DNA of 64,000 nt from Macrocystis pyrifera (GCA_031763025.1 JASSKH010000003.1:15372992-15436991); one strand, 5' to 3'. Counted from the stretch's first letter, positions 13,002-21,927 are shown. The notes: generated by a model from the sequence alone, not told the origin. Numbers and translations: made by a program.

Positions 13002-16000
13002 CAGCAGCAATGAAAGGTGAGTAAAAGAAACGAATAGGCACACAGCAAGACGGGGGACGCTCCAGGACTCCTCAGGAAACTGAAAACAAATTTCATCATC
13101 ACAGTCATGGCGTTGTTCGCGGACTGCCAAGGATGCAAGTGCACATGGCTTTCGGCTTGTACATGGCTGTTCCTCAAAGACTTTGCACCCGTGTGCATCC
13201 GGAAGCCGTAACGCCTCAGGCCGACCTCGTCAAGCCCACCCTCGCTACGAGACCATCCCGGAGAGTCCACATCGACAGCCATTAACAACTACTCGAGCAA
13301 AAGGAAGGCAGGGCATCGACCGCCTCACCACGCCATGCCCCCCCCCCTCCCCCACAACCAGTCACACACACGCGACGCAAAAACAAACGCCTCCTCTCCC
13401 GAGAAATAACGCCGCATCACCATATCCCAGTATAGCGGAGCAGTCCCTTACCTCGTCCCACATGGGAGTGTAACCGTCCACTCCAGACTGCGTCACCCAG
13501 GCGGCGTCAAGGTTCATCGTGGCGGTCTTCCTCCTCGCGGTCACGTAGTGCACTTCCGGCTGCAGCGACACGAACGCAAGCAGCGCCGACAGACAACCGT
13601 CGTCCTCCAAACTGTCACCGCTGCCGCGGCCCGCGGCGGTGGCGGCGGCCGCGGCCATCTCGTGCGGCCTGTGAAGCAGCACCTTCTTTCCGCTGGGGGA
13701 TACGGAAAACCTCGCAAAATCGAATCCGCAGGAGGCGGATTGGCGACCTTCTCCCCCCCCCTCGCCGCTCACCCCCTCAGCGTCCGCAGATCGGCTTCTC
13801 AGGCTTTGGCCATGTTCCACGTCGTTCAGGAGGCTGGCCCACCCCTGCCTCTTCCTATTCTCGTGCGCCGCTACTTCTCGCGCTCGCTGTCGTTCTGCCT
13901 CCGTTGCGGCAGGCAAAGTCTCCCCCGCGAGCCGCCTACCCTGTTCTTCTCCTTCTCTTCCCCCTCGCCGGAACCACTGACGCCCTCCTCCCGCCCCTCT
14001 TGCCCCTCTTCCCCCCGTTCCACCTTCTGCGGAATGCTGGGCTGCTGCTGCTGCTGTTTCTGCTGCCGCTCCTGGCCCCAAAAGTGATTTTCCCTCAAGA
14101 CGCTGACGAGGGACGCCTGGTCGTTCGCCAGGGATATCCACCCCCGAGCAAGCTCTTCCGTCTCGCTTTTCGAGCGGCGCTCATGATGCAGCGCCAGCGT
14201 AATCTCGATCGCGTCCACCCGGCCCCGCACCGCGTCGTCAATTAGGCGGCGGGTCCTCGGCCGCTCGGCCGCCGCCTCAGCCAGCAACCGCTCGCGCTGC
14301 CCTCGCCGCTCGGCTCCCTCGGCGTTGCTGCTCTTGGCGGCACCGCCTGCGCGCAGCTTGCGGCCACCACCGCCATCCTCGCCACCCCCCCCCCACCTTT
14401 ACGGCTGCCGCTATCCTCGGCAAGTTCCCCCGCCCCCTTTTTCTTCCCCTCCGCCGAAACCGCCTCCGAGGACAGGAGCATCGTAGCCGGGGACGGGTCC
14501 ACGGCGACCGCAGGTGCGAGCTTTGCCAGGTGCGGCAGGGGCTCCAGAGAGAAAGTCTCGGAGCCGCCGTCCGAGGCGACCAGGGCCGCCGAGGCCGGGT
14601 CGAGGCTCGCCACGGAGCACAGAGGCTCTCCCTTGCGGTGGTAAAGGGTTTCTACGAGGGAGTCGGCGCCGGCGAGGTCGCGGAGGCGTTTGGCGTTTTT
14701 CCGACCGGCGGCGCTGCAGACGAGGAACGTGCTGCGCGTGCCGTTCGGTCGTGCGGAAAACCGTTCCCACTCGTGGTCCAATAGGCGACGAAAGGCGTCT
14801 TCACTACCGGCAAGCTGGTTGGTCGGTCGGGTGACGAGAGGGGGCATCGCAACCGGGGGAGTGGACGATTTCGGAGCGATAAGCGTGATTGATGTAATGT
14901 TGGCATGTACGCGGGGACAATTACTTCTTCTGCTGCATTGGTGTAGACTACCTGGTATACCAAGCAGGCGGTGAGGAGCGGGAGTGGGGAACGATGAGCG
15001 AAGAGAACGAGGACGCATATCGCAACGTACAGACACTGTTGTATAATGCTACGTACCAAACATATTATAGTCACTGCGTAGAGGAGGGGTGCCATACACC
15101 AGACCACGTACCAGGTTGTATATTAATAGAAAGCTCTAAACTTCGCTTCCACCTACTCTGTAGCGTGTGGGGCGAGGGTGAGGCATGGGATCTCTCAAAT
15201 CCCCTCTTCGCACATCGTTTATCCGCATCCATGTATACATATATAGACGTGCGCGACAGATACGAAATCTGTATTATCATACTGACGCTGGATGCATTAC
15301 CCGTACGTACAGGCTACGAGCATACTTGGTGCGTGGTGCTGTTTTTTTTTGTTTCATCGTCACTTTTACTTTCCAGCCCACTTGTAGGAGGTTTTACCCT
15401 CGACAATCTTCTGGACAAGCCGTGGTCACAGGTGTCGTCCCTTCTCCCCCCCGGTACGTGCCTTTAGTTTTTATCGCGCATAGCGTCCAGCATTCCCACT
15501 GCTCGTCGATTTTCATCGAATGTACAGCTAACTCACGCTCTCGCGCTTTCTGCTAATCAATTTTATGCAAGAAAAAGTCCCTACGAGCATGCACTCGGTG
15601 AGGCTCCAACCCACGAAATTGATCTTGATAGGCTCGCGGACCACCTACCAAGCCACCGGGGATGCCGGTGATGGTATACAACAAAGCCGTCAGCCGCGCC
15701 TGAGACGAGACAAAATCTAAAATATATCACCTCGTCTCTTGACTTAAAGTAGTATTCATGTCAGCGGGTGTCATGGGAGACGTCTAGGAATGTTACTGTT
15801 GTCCGCCTCGCTTCCTCCTGGTATTAGACGTACCCGTACATAAATACTGCAGTTGTTGTCCAACCGCCGTGCTGTGTCGGGTGTCTGGCACCAGGCGGCA
15901 GTATCTGCTGTCTGGCACCAGGTATAAGATTGCTCTCAAAGTATGTACTGGTACAGCGGTGCGGTAGCTGTCTGGGCGAGGGAATACGAATGCGAGTTTT

Positions 16001-17944
16001 TTTCTTATAAATTTTGAAATACGTCAGCTGTGAGTTCGACTGATTAAATAGTTGATACTCAACTTTCTTTGCAAGCTGCGTAATACGCCTCGTCTATATT
16101 CCATTTTTACCTAATTTTACAATTATTGCGAGTTTCTAAAAAAAAACTGCTGATACGTAAAAAAATTTCGACCGCGCCGACAAAATAGGGACTCATTTTC
16201 TAATTCAATTGTCTGAAGCGACCGTACATACATACATACACCAACGCACGCACACGTTGACCCCAGTATCCTGCCTGGGCGAGTTCACAGCGACAGCTAT
16301 ACCGCACACTGCACACTTCAAACACCCGAGGACAGACAGGTCGACCGTTACGCTTGTTGTGTAATAATAACATGAATCATATAAATAGAGCAGCTATATA
16401 CACGGTATGGACAGCATGTTTTTCGTTTCGACGGTACGGTGGTCCTACTGCTGTACGAACTGAACGTGTATATAAATACTACCTGGTATAATAATACTCG
16501 TATCGTACAAGTACTGTTTTTCTATTTGTCTTGCAGCAGTCCGTCACCACAGAATTACAACAGCAGTAGCAGTTATCTCTCTAGGACAAGGACGCAGGAC
16601 GGCCACTGGCTGAGCGTACCAGAGTGTACTGGTGTACCGGTGGTTGGATAGAAAGAACGGTTCATGTGAACACAACACTGAATAATGAAGACAAAGCTGT
16701 ACCAGTACCACAACAGGGGCTGCAACAGCAACAATGCAACGACTATTTCACTGCTGTTGTACGACGGCGAAAAGAACGACAACTACTGAATAAACAGGTG
16801 GGCGTCGCCTGTCAACCTTGCCTGGCGCTACCTGCATAAAACGAGTACAAGAGTACGCATCACGGGCATCAAGGCTTCTGCGACATCGGACAAATACAGG
16901 TACTGCTATAGCACAGCTGTACCAGGAAACTCGGTATCATTACTCGGCAAGCAGTACGCTCGGTGCATATACCACCACCGCAAGCAAGGCTGGTTCGGTG
17001 ATTTGTTCGTTATAATAATTTGCGGTGCGGAAAACAAATTCCTCTCTGATCTCTGATGATCATCATCAATATCGTGATAGCGCCGAGTGTGCTCGGATAA
17101 AATACGTATGAGTTCGAGCACCGGGTTAAGCCGGAGCAGCAGTCTTTCGCGCGCGTACGGCGCTAACGGGCGCTAACGACGTACCAGGTAGTCTACAGCA
17201 GCAGTAGTGGTATAGGCATCCGTGTGCTCTGGGGTGCCTTCGCAGGAAGTACCAGGCATCAACCCGCACTGCTGCTGATTAATACTGACTGTAGTGTGAC
17301 TTGTCTAAACTGTAAAAAAGTGTGGTTGTATATATCGATCGCACATCGACAGCACAAGCATGAGTTTTTCGAAATATCAAAAAAATATTAATTATTATAC
17401 CACGCGAAGTACCCACCCGTTGCTTGGGGTTCGATGTGAAACGTGAGCCAATCGTGACCGAACAAACAAACGAGAGAAAGACATGAGACACCAAACGCAT
17501 GCGCCACGCCGCTGCAACACATGTACGCCTCCAAAGCCCGCCGGGGTGTCCAGGGTACAGGGCCCAGGGACCAGCGCTGAGCGGGAAATGGCCCGATATC
17601 TTTCCGCGTCAAGACACAAAGGCTGTGATCGTGATGAAGCCACCAACCGCTTGAGAATGGAGACAGGAACGGATGTTCGTTTCGCAAAAAAAAACACGTC
17701 GCAAAGTGTACGCAGCACGCACCTCCATGTGGACGCTGCTGGTCAGCATCTTGGAGACCTTCGAGAGGGATATTCTCCCCTCCTCCAGCCCAGCCACATT
17801 GCCGGCCCGACTATCCCGAGCAGGGCCAGCATCCTTCCCCCTCCCCCCGCCGGCTGCTGCTGCTGCTGTTACGGCGCCATCGCCAAAGAAAACGAGAGCG
17901 ACACAACACCAGGCTGCTACAACAACAGAGCGCCGAAATGCCAT
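945..17944 (-). CDS. Subtilisin-like serine protease (peptidase S8), 12-exon gene
   Basis: An endopeptidase of the subtilase family, expected to enter the secretory pathway. Exons in coding order are 17723-17944, 13452-14814, 12744-12921, 11772-11935, 9628-9680, 8702-8777, 7626-7940, 6013-6246, 4462-4602, 3673-3879, 2378-3269 and 945-2303. All joins are GT-AG and the phases agree, apart from G-run frame breaks in exons 2 and 11. The product would be roughly 1730 residues: signal peptide, propeptide ending in a PEVxYV-type segment, catalytic domain with Asp (GVADTGVD), His (GGHGTHVAGS), Asn (FAAGN) and Ser (GTSMSTP), a beta-rich C-terminal domain, one transmembrane helix, a C2H2-like finger and a Ser/Arg/Gly-rich tail. 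The catalytic domain has normal size; the tail is far longer than usual in the family. The start is the ATG opening a clear signal peptide. Family assignment is very secure; the tail joins are less so. Confidence 0.9.
2378..3269 (-). CDS. Protease exon 11: end of beta domain, membrane helix, C2H2-like finger
   Basis: Acceptor CCAAATATAG. After VTCEELSDTDMQYFAVIANG comes a hydrophobic helix (FGVALALGLAACCAASC) followed by basic residues (RRCQRNRR), so the rest should be cytosolic. Around 2652-2725 lies CPECGLRLP...HVETHH, a C2H2-type finger pattern. The frame shifts by one base between about 2880 and 2760, near a GGGGG run, so either a sequence error or a small intron sits there. The strong donor GTACGT at 2377-2372 ends the exon. 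Confidence 0.7.
3270..3672 (-). other. Protease intron 10
   Basis: 403 bp, nothing recognised. A CATGCACATGCATGCA stretch lies near 3497-3515. Confidence 0.5.
3673..3879 (-). CDS. Protease exon 10: beta domain
   Basis: 69 codons from acceptor CACAACTCCAG to donor GTGAGG. The text DLRVTLVWTEPAA, LIHDLDLVV and TVNNVEKV is the conserved P-domain-like region of this subtilase subgroup (LxWxD, NDLDLxV, NNVE). Confidence 0.93.
3880..4461 (-). other. Protease intron 9
   Basis: 582 bp, nothing recognised apart from a short TA run near its 5' end (about 4421-4436). Confidence 0.5.
4462..4602 (-). CDS. Protease exon 9: start of the C-terminal beta domain
   Basis: 47 codons between acceptor TTTTTAACTCAG and donor GTAATG. 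It begins GHGRVTMVNALNINSTVGIF, matching the QGFGRV segment that closes S8 catalytic domains, then beta strands (DTLEYNVSL). Confidence 0.88.
5266..5372 (+). repeat. Repeat R4, copy in protease intron 8
   Basis: Shares TTCATCCCATTTTCATCCTC and CTCAGATCCGGGGTCGCA with the copies at 12003 and 36857. The rest of this 1.4-kb intron (4603-6012) holds only a CA run and one TACCAGGTA (5934). Confidence 0.65.
6013..6246 (-). CDS. Protease exon 8: catalytic Ser
   Basis: 78 codons between acceptor TTGACTCAG and donor GTACGA. It opens with GTSMSTPIVAGNGAMARQYF, the nucleophile-Ser helix of S8 proteases, then a VKALLINSA-like helix (AALLKAVLINSATAM). In-phase ends. Confidence 0.93.
6247..7625 (-). other. 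Protease intron 7 (1.4 kb)
   Basis: T-rich and G-rich stretches; no coding exon, repeat family or palindromic word recognised. A GC-rich inverted repeat (GCGGGCGGC...GCCGCCCGC, about 7576-7600) lies near the acceptor. Confidence 0.5.
7626..7940 (-). CDS. Protease exon 7: oxyanion Asn and core
   Basis: 105 codons between acceptor TTTCGCCGCAG and donor GTAAGC. It starts DFLVVFAAGNCG, where Asn is the oxyanion-hole residue, and continues through VVAVGSS, SYFSSKGPTIDGRIKPDVVA and GTSCGFGSQT. The spacing from Asn to the next exon's Ser fits the family. Confidence 0.93.
8108..8286 (+). repeat. (AGT)n microsatellite in protease intron 6
   Basis: About 180 bp of AGT/AGC triplets, interrupted twice by TATTAATA (8226, 8247). 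It gives spurious poly-Ser and poly-Leu reading frames. Confidence 0.95.
8702..8777 (-). CDS. Protease exon 6: NSW segment
   Basis: 76 bp between acceptor TTTTGCGCAG and donor GTTAGA. It encodes NSWDTVSVEYTSISKEVD and then EFVYTHQ, which in S8 proteases directly precedes the oxyanion-hole strand. It ends in phase. Confidence 0.88.
9056..9290 (+). repeat. GGTACCCGGGTACC minisatellite in protease intron 5
   Basis: Five to six units of about 35 bp, each built around the palindrome GGTACCCGGGTACC followed by CCAATACT and variable ATCTATGACA. The rest of the intron (8778-9627) has nothing recognisable. Confidence 0.8.
9628..9680 (-). CDS. Protease exon 5: 53-bp microexon
   Basis: Acceptor CTTTCTTCAG, donor GTGATT. 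It codes VDEIMLLPAYEAGARVH plus two bases of a Ser codon finished by exon 6, giving the family motif AGARVHSNSW across the junction. It is too short to stand out as an ORF and was found by asking what lies between the His exon and the NSW exon. Confidence 0.85.
9681..11771 (-). other. Protease intron 4 (2.1 kb)
   Basis: Holds one TACCTGGTA (9851), a doubled TATTAATA (10144/10150), MITE M3 arms (10431-10610), a CGCA microsatellite (about 10738-10765), and at about 11175-11260 a segment weakly similar to 56880-56970. No coding exon seen. Confidence 0.55.
10431..10610 (+). repeat. MITE M3 arms, two partial copies
   Basis: Two same-facing arms, AACCCTTTTACGCAG...GCAGTCCCGTTTTGGGGAC and AACCCCTTTCAAGGCTGCAC...GTGGGGACAAAG, matching the complete small foldback at 36622-36715. 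Confidence 0.55.
11772..11935 (-). CDS. Protease exon 4: catalytic His
   Basis: Acceptor AAAAAACAG follows a T/A-rich tract. The exon encodes EGGHGTHVAGSIAGAQSG, the S8 His motif, then a segment (GMAFQGQLAVFDFGD) that continues the alpha/beta fold. It ends in phase at ...TTPDE. The donor, GTCGGT, is weak but is the one that joins in phase to exon 5. Confidence 0.9.
12003..12118 (+). repeat. Repeat R4, copy in protease intron 3
   Basis: About 115 bp, from CATCCCATTTACCATCTTC through CTCAGATCCGGGGTCAC to a C-rich end. Other copies lie at 5266-5372, 36857-36962 and, inverted, 22560-22690. Short and non-coding; could be a SINE or MITE remnant. Confidence 0.65.
12285..12540. repeat. Tandem duplication in protease intron 3, about 135-bp unit
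   Basis: Two diverged units sharing CAAACTCGCATGCCTGGACA / CAAACTCGAATACCTGGACA and a GCGTGTGTCAG end. Confidence 0.55.
12744..12921 (-). CDS. Protease exon 3: catalytic Asp
   Basis: Acceptor TTTCTACAG, donor GTGAGG. Encodes GEIIGVADTGVDMNHCHF, the S8 Asp motif (D-T-G) after a buried beta strand, then a region ending FVDDFD. It ends one base into a codon, completed as Glu by exon 4. The following intron reads on from the exon in the same frame, so the donor was chosen by family continuity. Confidence 0.92.
12922..13451 (-). other. Protease intron 2 with GCA repeat
   Basis: A (GCA)n tract at about 12967-13010; nothing else recognised. Confidence 0.6.
13452..14814 (-). CDS. Protease exon 2: propeptide region, with two frame breaks
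   Basis: It starts after the acceptor CCAACCAG (14815-14822) and ends at GAG before donor GTAAGG (13446-13451). It codes an inhibitor-like propeptide, a Glu/Arg/Gln-rich linker with a poly-Gln stretch, and a segment (LQPEVHYVTARRKTATMN) typical of sequence just before the S8 catalytic domain. The reading frame changes twice: at a run of ten G around 14392-14401, and again near 13930-13985 close to a GGGGG run. Adding one base at each place makes the exon 1365 nt and keeps both ends in phase, so single-base losses in homopolymers are the simplest explanation; true decay is possible. Confidence 0.8.
14815..17722 (-). other. Protease intron 1 (2.9 kb)
   Basis: No coding sequence recognised. It contains three copies of the word TACCWGGTA (14949, 16490, 17182) and one TATTAATA (15121), in otherwise unique sequence. 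Confidence 0.6.
17723..17944 (-). CDS. Protease exon 1: signal peptide
   Basis: 74 codons from the ATG at 17944-17942. A basic n-region (MAFRRS) precedes a hydrophobic core (VVVAAWCCVALVFF) and a small-residue region, a typical secretory signal. The exon ends in phase at GAG before a good donor, GTGCGT. Linking it to exon 2 across a 2.9-kb intron is inference from matching phase and from the lack of a signal peptide in exon 2; the nearest upstream in-frame ATG codes a non-hydrophobic leader. Confidence 0.7.
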
Positions 17945-18997
17945 CTTGTGATACCGCCGCCTAAAAAACAAACGAGCGCTTCCGCATCTCCGGCGGTCCC
18001 CCGCTGGCTTCTTCTCGAGTTCCTTCCCACGTCCATCACTGCCTATCATTTCCTCTCGAGCTCGCACCCAAGAATCGCAGCACAGACTGGGGCTTGGCCA
18101 CGCGAGAGTGCTGCGGGGATTGCCTCTGTCGGTTCCGCCCGAAAACCGAAAACCCGACCAAAAAAAATATTCCCAGATTGTGCACTGGACGCAGGACGGA
18201 AGATCAGAGATGTACGCTCGTGCCTTTGGAATTTGGAATTTGGAACTCCCCTCTCCCCCGTGTTTTTTTCGGGACTTTTATATTTTTTTGCCGAGGCAAT
18301 TTTTCTAGCTTTAATTATTTTAGCCGAAGAGTCGGATCCCTTTTTATTTTTTATTTTCAACGTTTTTACGTTTTGGAAAATTTGGAAATCTTGCCTATTA
18401 TCTTATTATAGCTCGCTATTCTCTGCTGTGCTTGTGTGCTCTGTCCTGCGTCCTGTGTGTATTATTTTCTTTGCTGCAACTTGTAGAGTCTGCCTAGTGG
18501 TCCTCTGCCCGCGGTCTGGCACGCGCTGGGCTGATGGGTTGAGGGGTGATGGATGATGGGCCACATTACGAACGACACTTCACAGCTATTTTATTCACAG
18601 GACCACGCATGAATGATACAGCGTACTATTAATAGCTACTGCTACACCAGTATGTACCAGGTAGGTCATACCCGCGAGTACACTCACTCTGAGTCACGTA
18701 CTGAGTACCTGGTACGTGTGTATTGGGAGTGAGTATTCACGAGTATTCTATAATACATAAGTCAGTACATTAGTGGTATCGAAGGCTGGAATACTGCTGC
18801 TCAGCAGCTCTTTTCTGTCTGCCTACATACACACGTACAAGCAGCACTCTCCCATGCCACAATCGGATTCATTCGTAATGAGCAATTGTAATAAATGTCA
18901 CATTGGAGATATAATATAGTCGAGTATCATCATGCATGCATGCGTCACACTTTGTTCATGTCGCCTTTTGGTACGGGAGGTAAAACTAACAATACTA
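17945..18997. other. 5' flank of the protease gene
   Basis: Should hold the promoter and 5' UTR of the protease. No TATA box can be assigned with confidence. It contains TACCWGGTA at 18655 and 18706 and TATTAATA at 18627. Confidence 0.4.
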
Positions 18998-19102
18998 TTA
19001 CGGGGGGCCACAGTAAATAGGACCAAATATTCTTAGTAAAAATATGGAAATATATGGGTGTTTGTGTGTACCGTAGGTCCTATTAACTACGGTCCTCCGT
19101 AA
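18998..19102 (+). mobile_element. MITE M1, copy 1
   Basis: About 105 bp with inverted ends TTACGGGGGGCCA / CGGTCCTCCGTAA between TA dinucleotides (18996-18997 and 19103-19104). The inner arms AATAGGACC / GGTCCTATT flank an AT-rich centre. It is non-coding. TA duplication suggests mobilisation by a Tc1/mariner-type transposase, which is inference. Confidence 0.9.
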
Positions 19103-19404
19103 TATTAGTATTACTAGGACAAGAAAGCTAAAGGAGGCGAAGGCGGCCGGGAAACGGTGAACAGCTTAATAAACTCGTCGTGTATTGTCGTGGATGGACA
19201 GTGGGTAGTGTCATGGTATCCTAGTCTAGTCACAGCGGGGAAAGTTGTCGCCGACGCTATATATCAGGGGGCACAGCTATTATTAATAATAGTGTGGGCA
19301 AGAGGTTGTCATTGCCTGTATATAAGCCCACAGCGGCAGCTAAGTAGGAGGTCGGGGGAGGGGGTGGGTGGGTGGGCGGGAATAGGAACGGGGAGGGGGG
19401 GGGG

Positions 19405-20434
19405 GTGTACTCATTATCATGCATAGCCATAGTCGTATGACCATAGACCCTCGCATCCTTATACAATGCCGGGACGGAGCGCGTCGGGTTTTCACCGACC
19501 AGTGTTGTGAGGCTTAGATTGGTTTAGGAGATTGGTTAACCTTTTACCTTTAGCCCAACGGACTAAGACCTGAACAAATGGCGACGACGGCAGAAATTGG
19601 AACCGCGTGTTGGTGTCACGCGTCGACCCGTATATATATATATCCGGTCCGTTCCAGGGGGGGAAAGTGTTATGAGGCTTAGATTGGTTTAGGAGATTGG
19701 TTAACATTTTACCTTTAGCCCAACGGACTATTAATAAGACCTGAACAAATGGCGACGACGGCAGAACATGGGTCGTTTGTCGTGAGTTCGAATCCCACGT
19801 CCACCATGAAATCGCTTTTTAAAGAAAAGTGAATTTCCTCATGTCAAGAACCTGAAAAAATACTTCTGGATCCCCAGAAATTGGAACAGCGTGTTGGTGT
19901 CACGCGTCGACCCGTATATCCGGTCCGTTCGAGGGGCGGAGAGTGTTATGAGGCTTATATTGGGTAGGCGATGGGTTAACCTTTTACCTTTAGCCCAACG
20001 GACTAAGACCTTAACACCAGGCAGACATTGCTTGCACCGAGCGCGATGCGCCGTGAGGTGTTGGGCGAGTCGCATAAAGGGTAAGCTGCATCCTACCGAG
20101 AACCGCCTTAGAGGCGGATTTTCTTGCATGTGGATGACAGCATCAATGAATTGATTTGATTTCTGGTGTGGCCACTTCCAGACACAGCAATGGTTTTCTA
20201 TGTAACTGCCTCGTGGGTGTTTCGCCATATACACACTACTGTACGTGATACGATCAGTAAAGGTTCTCCCCGCACAAAAAATATGTAACTTGACCGCCAG
20301 CCGTGGTAATCGCCAAAAACGAAAAAAAAAAACGGTACCCTGGCTGTCTAGCTCACGCAGTGAGAGGCGTGTTTTACGGCGTCGTCGCCAACCGACACCA
20401 AGCCAACCTATATATATACCAGGTATATAATATA

Positions 20435-20440
<6 letters not shown>
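19405..20440 (-). repeat. Repeat R3, inverted copy split by a TRIM
   Basis: Matches 30400-30903 and 56200-56695 in reverse complement: GTGTACTCATTATCATGCAT at one end, TAACTTGACCGCCAGCCGTG and GGCGTCGTCGCCAACCG at the other. The LTR array at 19503-20016 sits inside it. Removing that insertion and one CCAG restores the sequence of the other two copies. Confidence 0.85.
19503..20016 (+). mobile_element. TRIM family A, array of three LTRs, 4-bp TSD CCAG
   Basis: LTRs of 73-80 bp lie at 19503-19576, 19668-19747 and 19944-20016, each starting TGTT(G/A)TGAGGC and ending GAACA or TTAACA. Internal segments begin AATGGCGACGACGGCAG (primer-binding site) and end in purine tracts (CCAGGGGGGGAAAG; GAGGGGCGGAGAG). 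The flanks CCAG (19499-19502, 20017-20020) are a target duplication; the R3 copy near 56608 shows the unoccupied site. The middle LTR has an extra TTAATA. The LTR end carries an A-box-like TAGCCCAACGG and the second internal segment a B-box-like GAGTTCGAATCCC. No ORF, so it must be mobilised in trans. Confidence 0.88.
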
Positions 20441-20472
<32 letters not shown>

Positions 20473-20530
20473 GATGGGGGCGGGCGGGAGTTGGGGTGAG
20501 GGGAGGGGAGAGGGGGGGGGGGGGGGGGTG
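20437..20530 (+). repeat. G-rich tract
   Basis: About 35 consecutive G, then further G-rich sequence. Could form G-quadruplexes; length in the assembly is doubtful. Confidence 0.8.
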
Positions 20531-20637
20531 GAGGTGGGGGGAGTAGGTCAGTATAATAGCTAAAGCTGTAAGGAGGAAATAGAACGAAACATGAGAAAAA
20601 TATCGGAGACTGGGAAAGTGATACATCGTTATGAAAG

Positions 20638-20703
20638 TGGGGGCCACTTGCGGCATGTGGCTTCGTGATGATGGTGGGGGCCACTTGCGGCATGTGGCCT
20701 CAG
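20638..20703 (+). repeat. Short tandem duplication
   Basis: GGGGGCCACTTGCGGCATGT occurs twice, 42 bp apart. A fragment of the R3 end follows at about 20786-20835. Confidence 0.6.
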
Positions 20704-21143
20704 CCGAAGGAGGACAGTCGCGTTTTAGGCAGGGGCACGTGCGATGAGGGACGCGGGGAGCGTCACGTACCCCCCACGCCCCCCTCTATCTATGGTCGTA
20801 CGACTACGACCAAGCATGACATGAGCACCCCCCCTTCCCCCCTTCGGCACAGACTTTTTTTGGTAATGCAAGAAAACATCCTTTAAAGTAAAACTGCGAA
20901 ACAAAGCTTGGTATTTCGTATGTAAAATATGTATGTATGTGGACGTACAAAAGTTGGAAAAAATATGTATGCTTGATATGCACTGAGATACCCGGGCGTA
21001 GATATGGATAAAGGATGTCCTGGGACTCAATACCACTATTACATATTTATCAAAAGCAGCCGCCCCGGTGGCTGAGTGGTACCTTCGAATACTGCTAATA
21101 GTGGAGTTGATTCTGTGTGTATATATGTCTAATAAAAATATGA

Positions 21144-21475
21144 AACGCCCGCGACCAAATAACTGCAGCGACGCACTCACGACTACGAGAGGCATTTGAA
21201 AGTCGGTGTGCGTCGCTCATCAGGATAGCAGTGCATAGCGCATCGATTCATACTGCGTCGGGGTGTGCATATATCATTGCGTTTGCGATTCTATGGGGTC
21301 GGCTGTCAACATACCCCCGCGACAACAGCTCCCTCGGGGCGTTAGAAATCGCTCTAAATCCAAACGCCCGCTACTGCAGCGACATACCCACGACTGACTG
21401 CGAGAATACGGCATCTGAAAGTCGGTGTACATCGCTGATCAGGACAGCAGTGCATAGCGCGTCGATTCATACTTT
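21144..21475 (+). repeat. Direct repeat, about 215-bp period
   Basis: AACGCCCGC...CTGCAGCGAC, GAAAGTCGGTGT and CAGTGCATAGCGC occur twice in the same order. No coding sense. Confidence 0.65.
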
Positions 21476-21477
21476 TA

Positions 21478-21551
21478 TTAGAGATACACCTTGACCACTG
21501 AGCTGACAGTCAGCGCTGACTGTTAGCTCAGTGGTCAAGGTGTATCTCTAA
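21478..21551. repeat. 74-bp near-perfect palindrome
   Basis: Arms of 37 bp centre on CAGC/GCTG at 21514/21515 with one mismatch. Each arm reads GCTCAGTGGTCAAGGTGTA outwards, resembling a tRNA D arm (TAGCTCAGTGG). Related half-arms recur at 21945-21995, 22010-22075 and 22340-22365. Confidence 0.85.
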
Positions 21552-21593
21552 CAGCTGAATAGCTGACTGTGTGCTCAGTGGTTCGAGTGTCTA

Positions 21594-21700
21594 TTACGGG
21601 GGACCATAGTTAATAGGACCTACGGTACACACAAAAAAACCTATATATTTACCTATTTTTACCAACACTATTTGGTCCTATTTACTATGGCCTCCCGAAA
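21594..21700 (+). mobile_element. MITE M1, copy 2
   Basis: TTACGGGGGACCATAG at the left; right end diverged (GGCCTCCCGAAA). TA on both sides. MITE M2 begins three bases beyond its right end. Confidence 0.82.
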
Positions 21701-21702
21701 TA

Positions 21703-21927
21703 ATAAAAGCACAATCCGGGGTCCACTGGCCGATAAGCCGGGACCTCGGATTTACTCAACGGTTGCACTCCCTTTAGTCGGCACTGCCCCGAACAAGAGG
21801 TATTAGAGGGCGCTTCTTCTTGCCCGCAAGGGTGTGCCGTGCCTACCTCCTCCGTAATTTCCATGACTTGCAGGAAAAATGGCAAGAAGGACATCGGAGA
21901 GATTTGGACCCCGCATTGTGCTTTTAT
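21703..21927 (+). mobile_element. MITE M2, copy 1
   Basis: About 225 bp with inverted ends ATAAAAGCACAATCCGGGGT / CCCCGCATTGTGCTTTTAT. Non-coding. Confidence 0.78.

Noticed and set aside
17483-18556. 357-residue plus-strand ORF
   Set aside because: No domain, overlaps protease exon 1 in antisense, and turns into low-complexity Phe/Leu-rich sequence.
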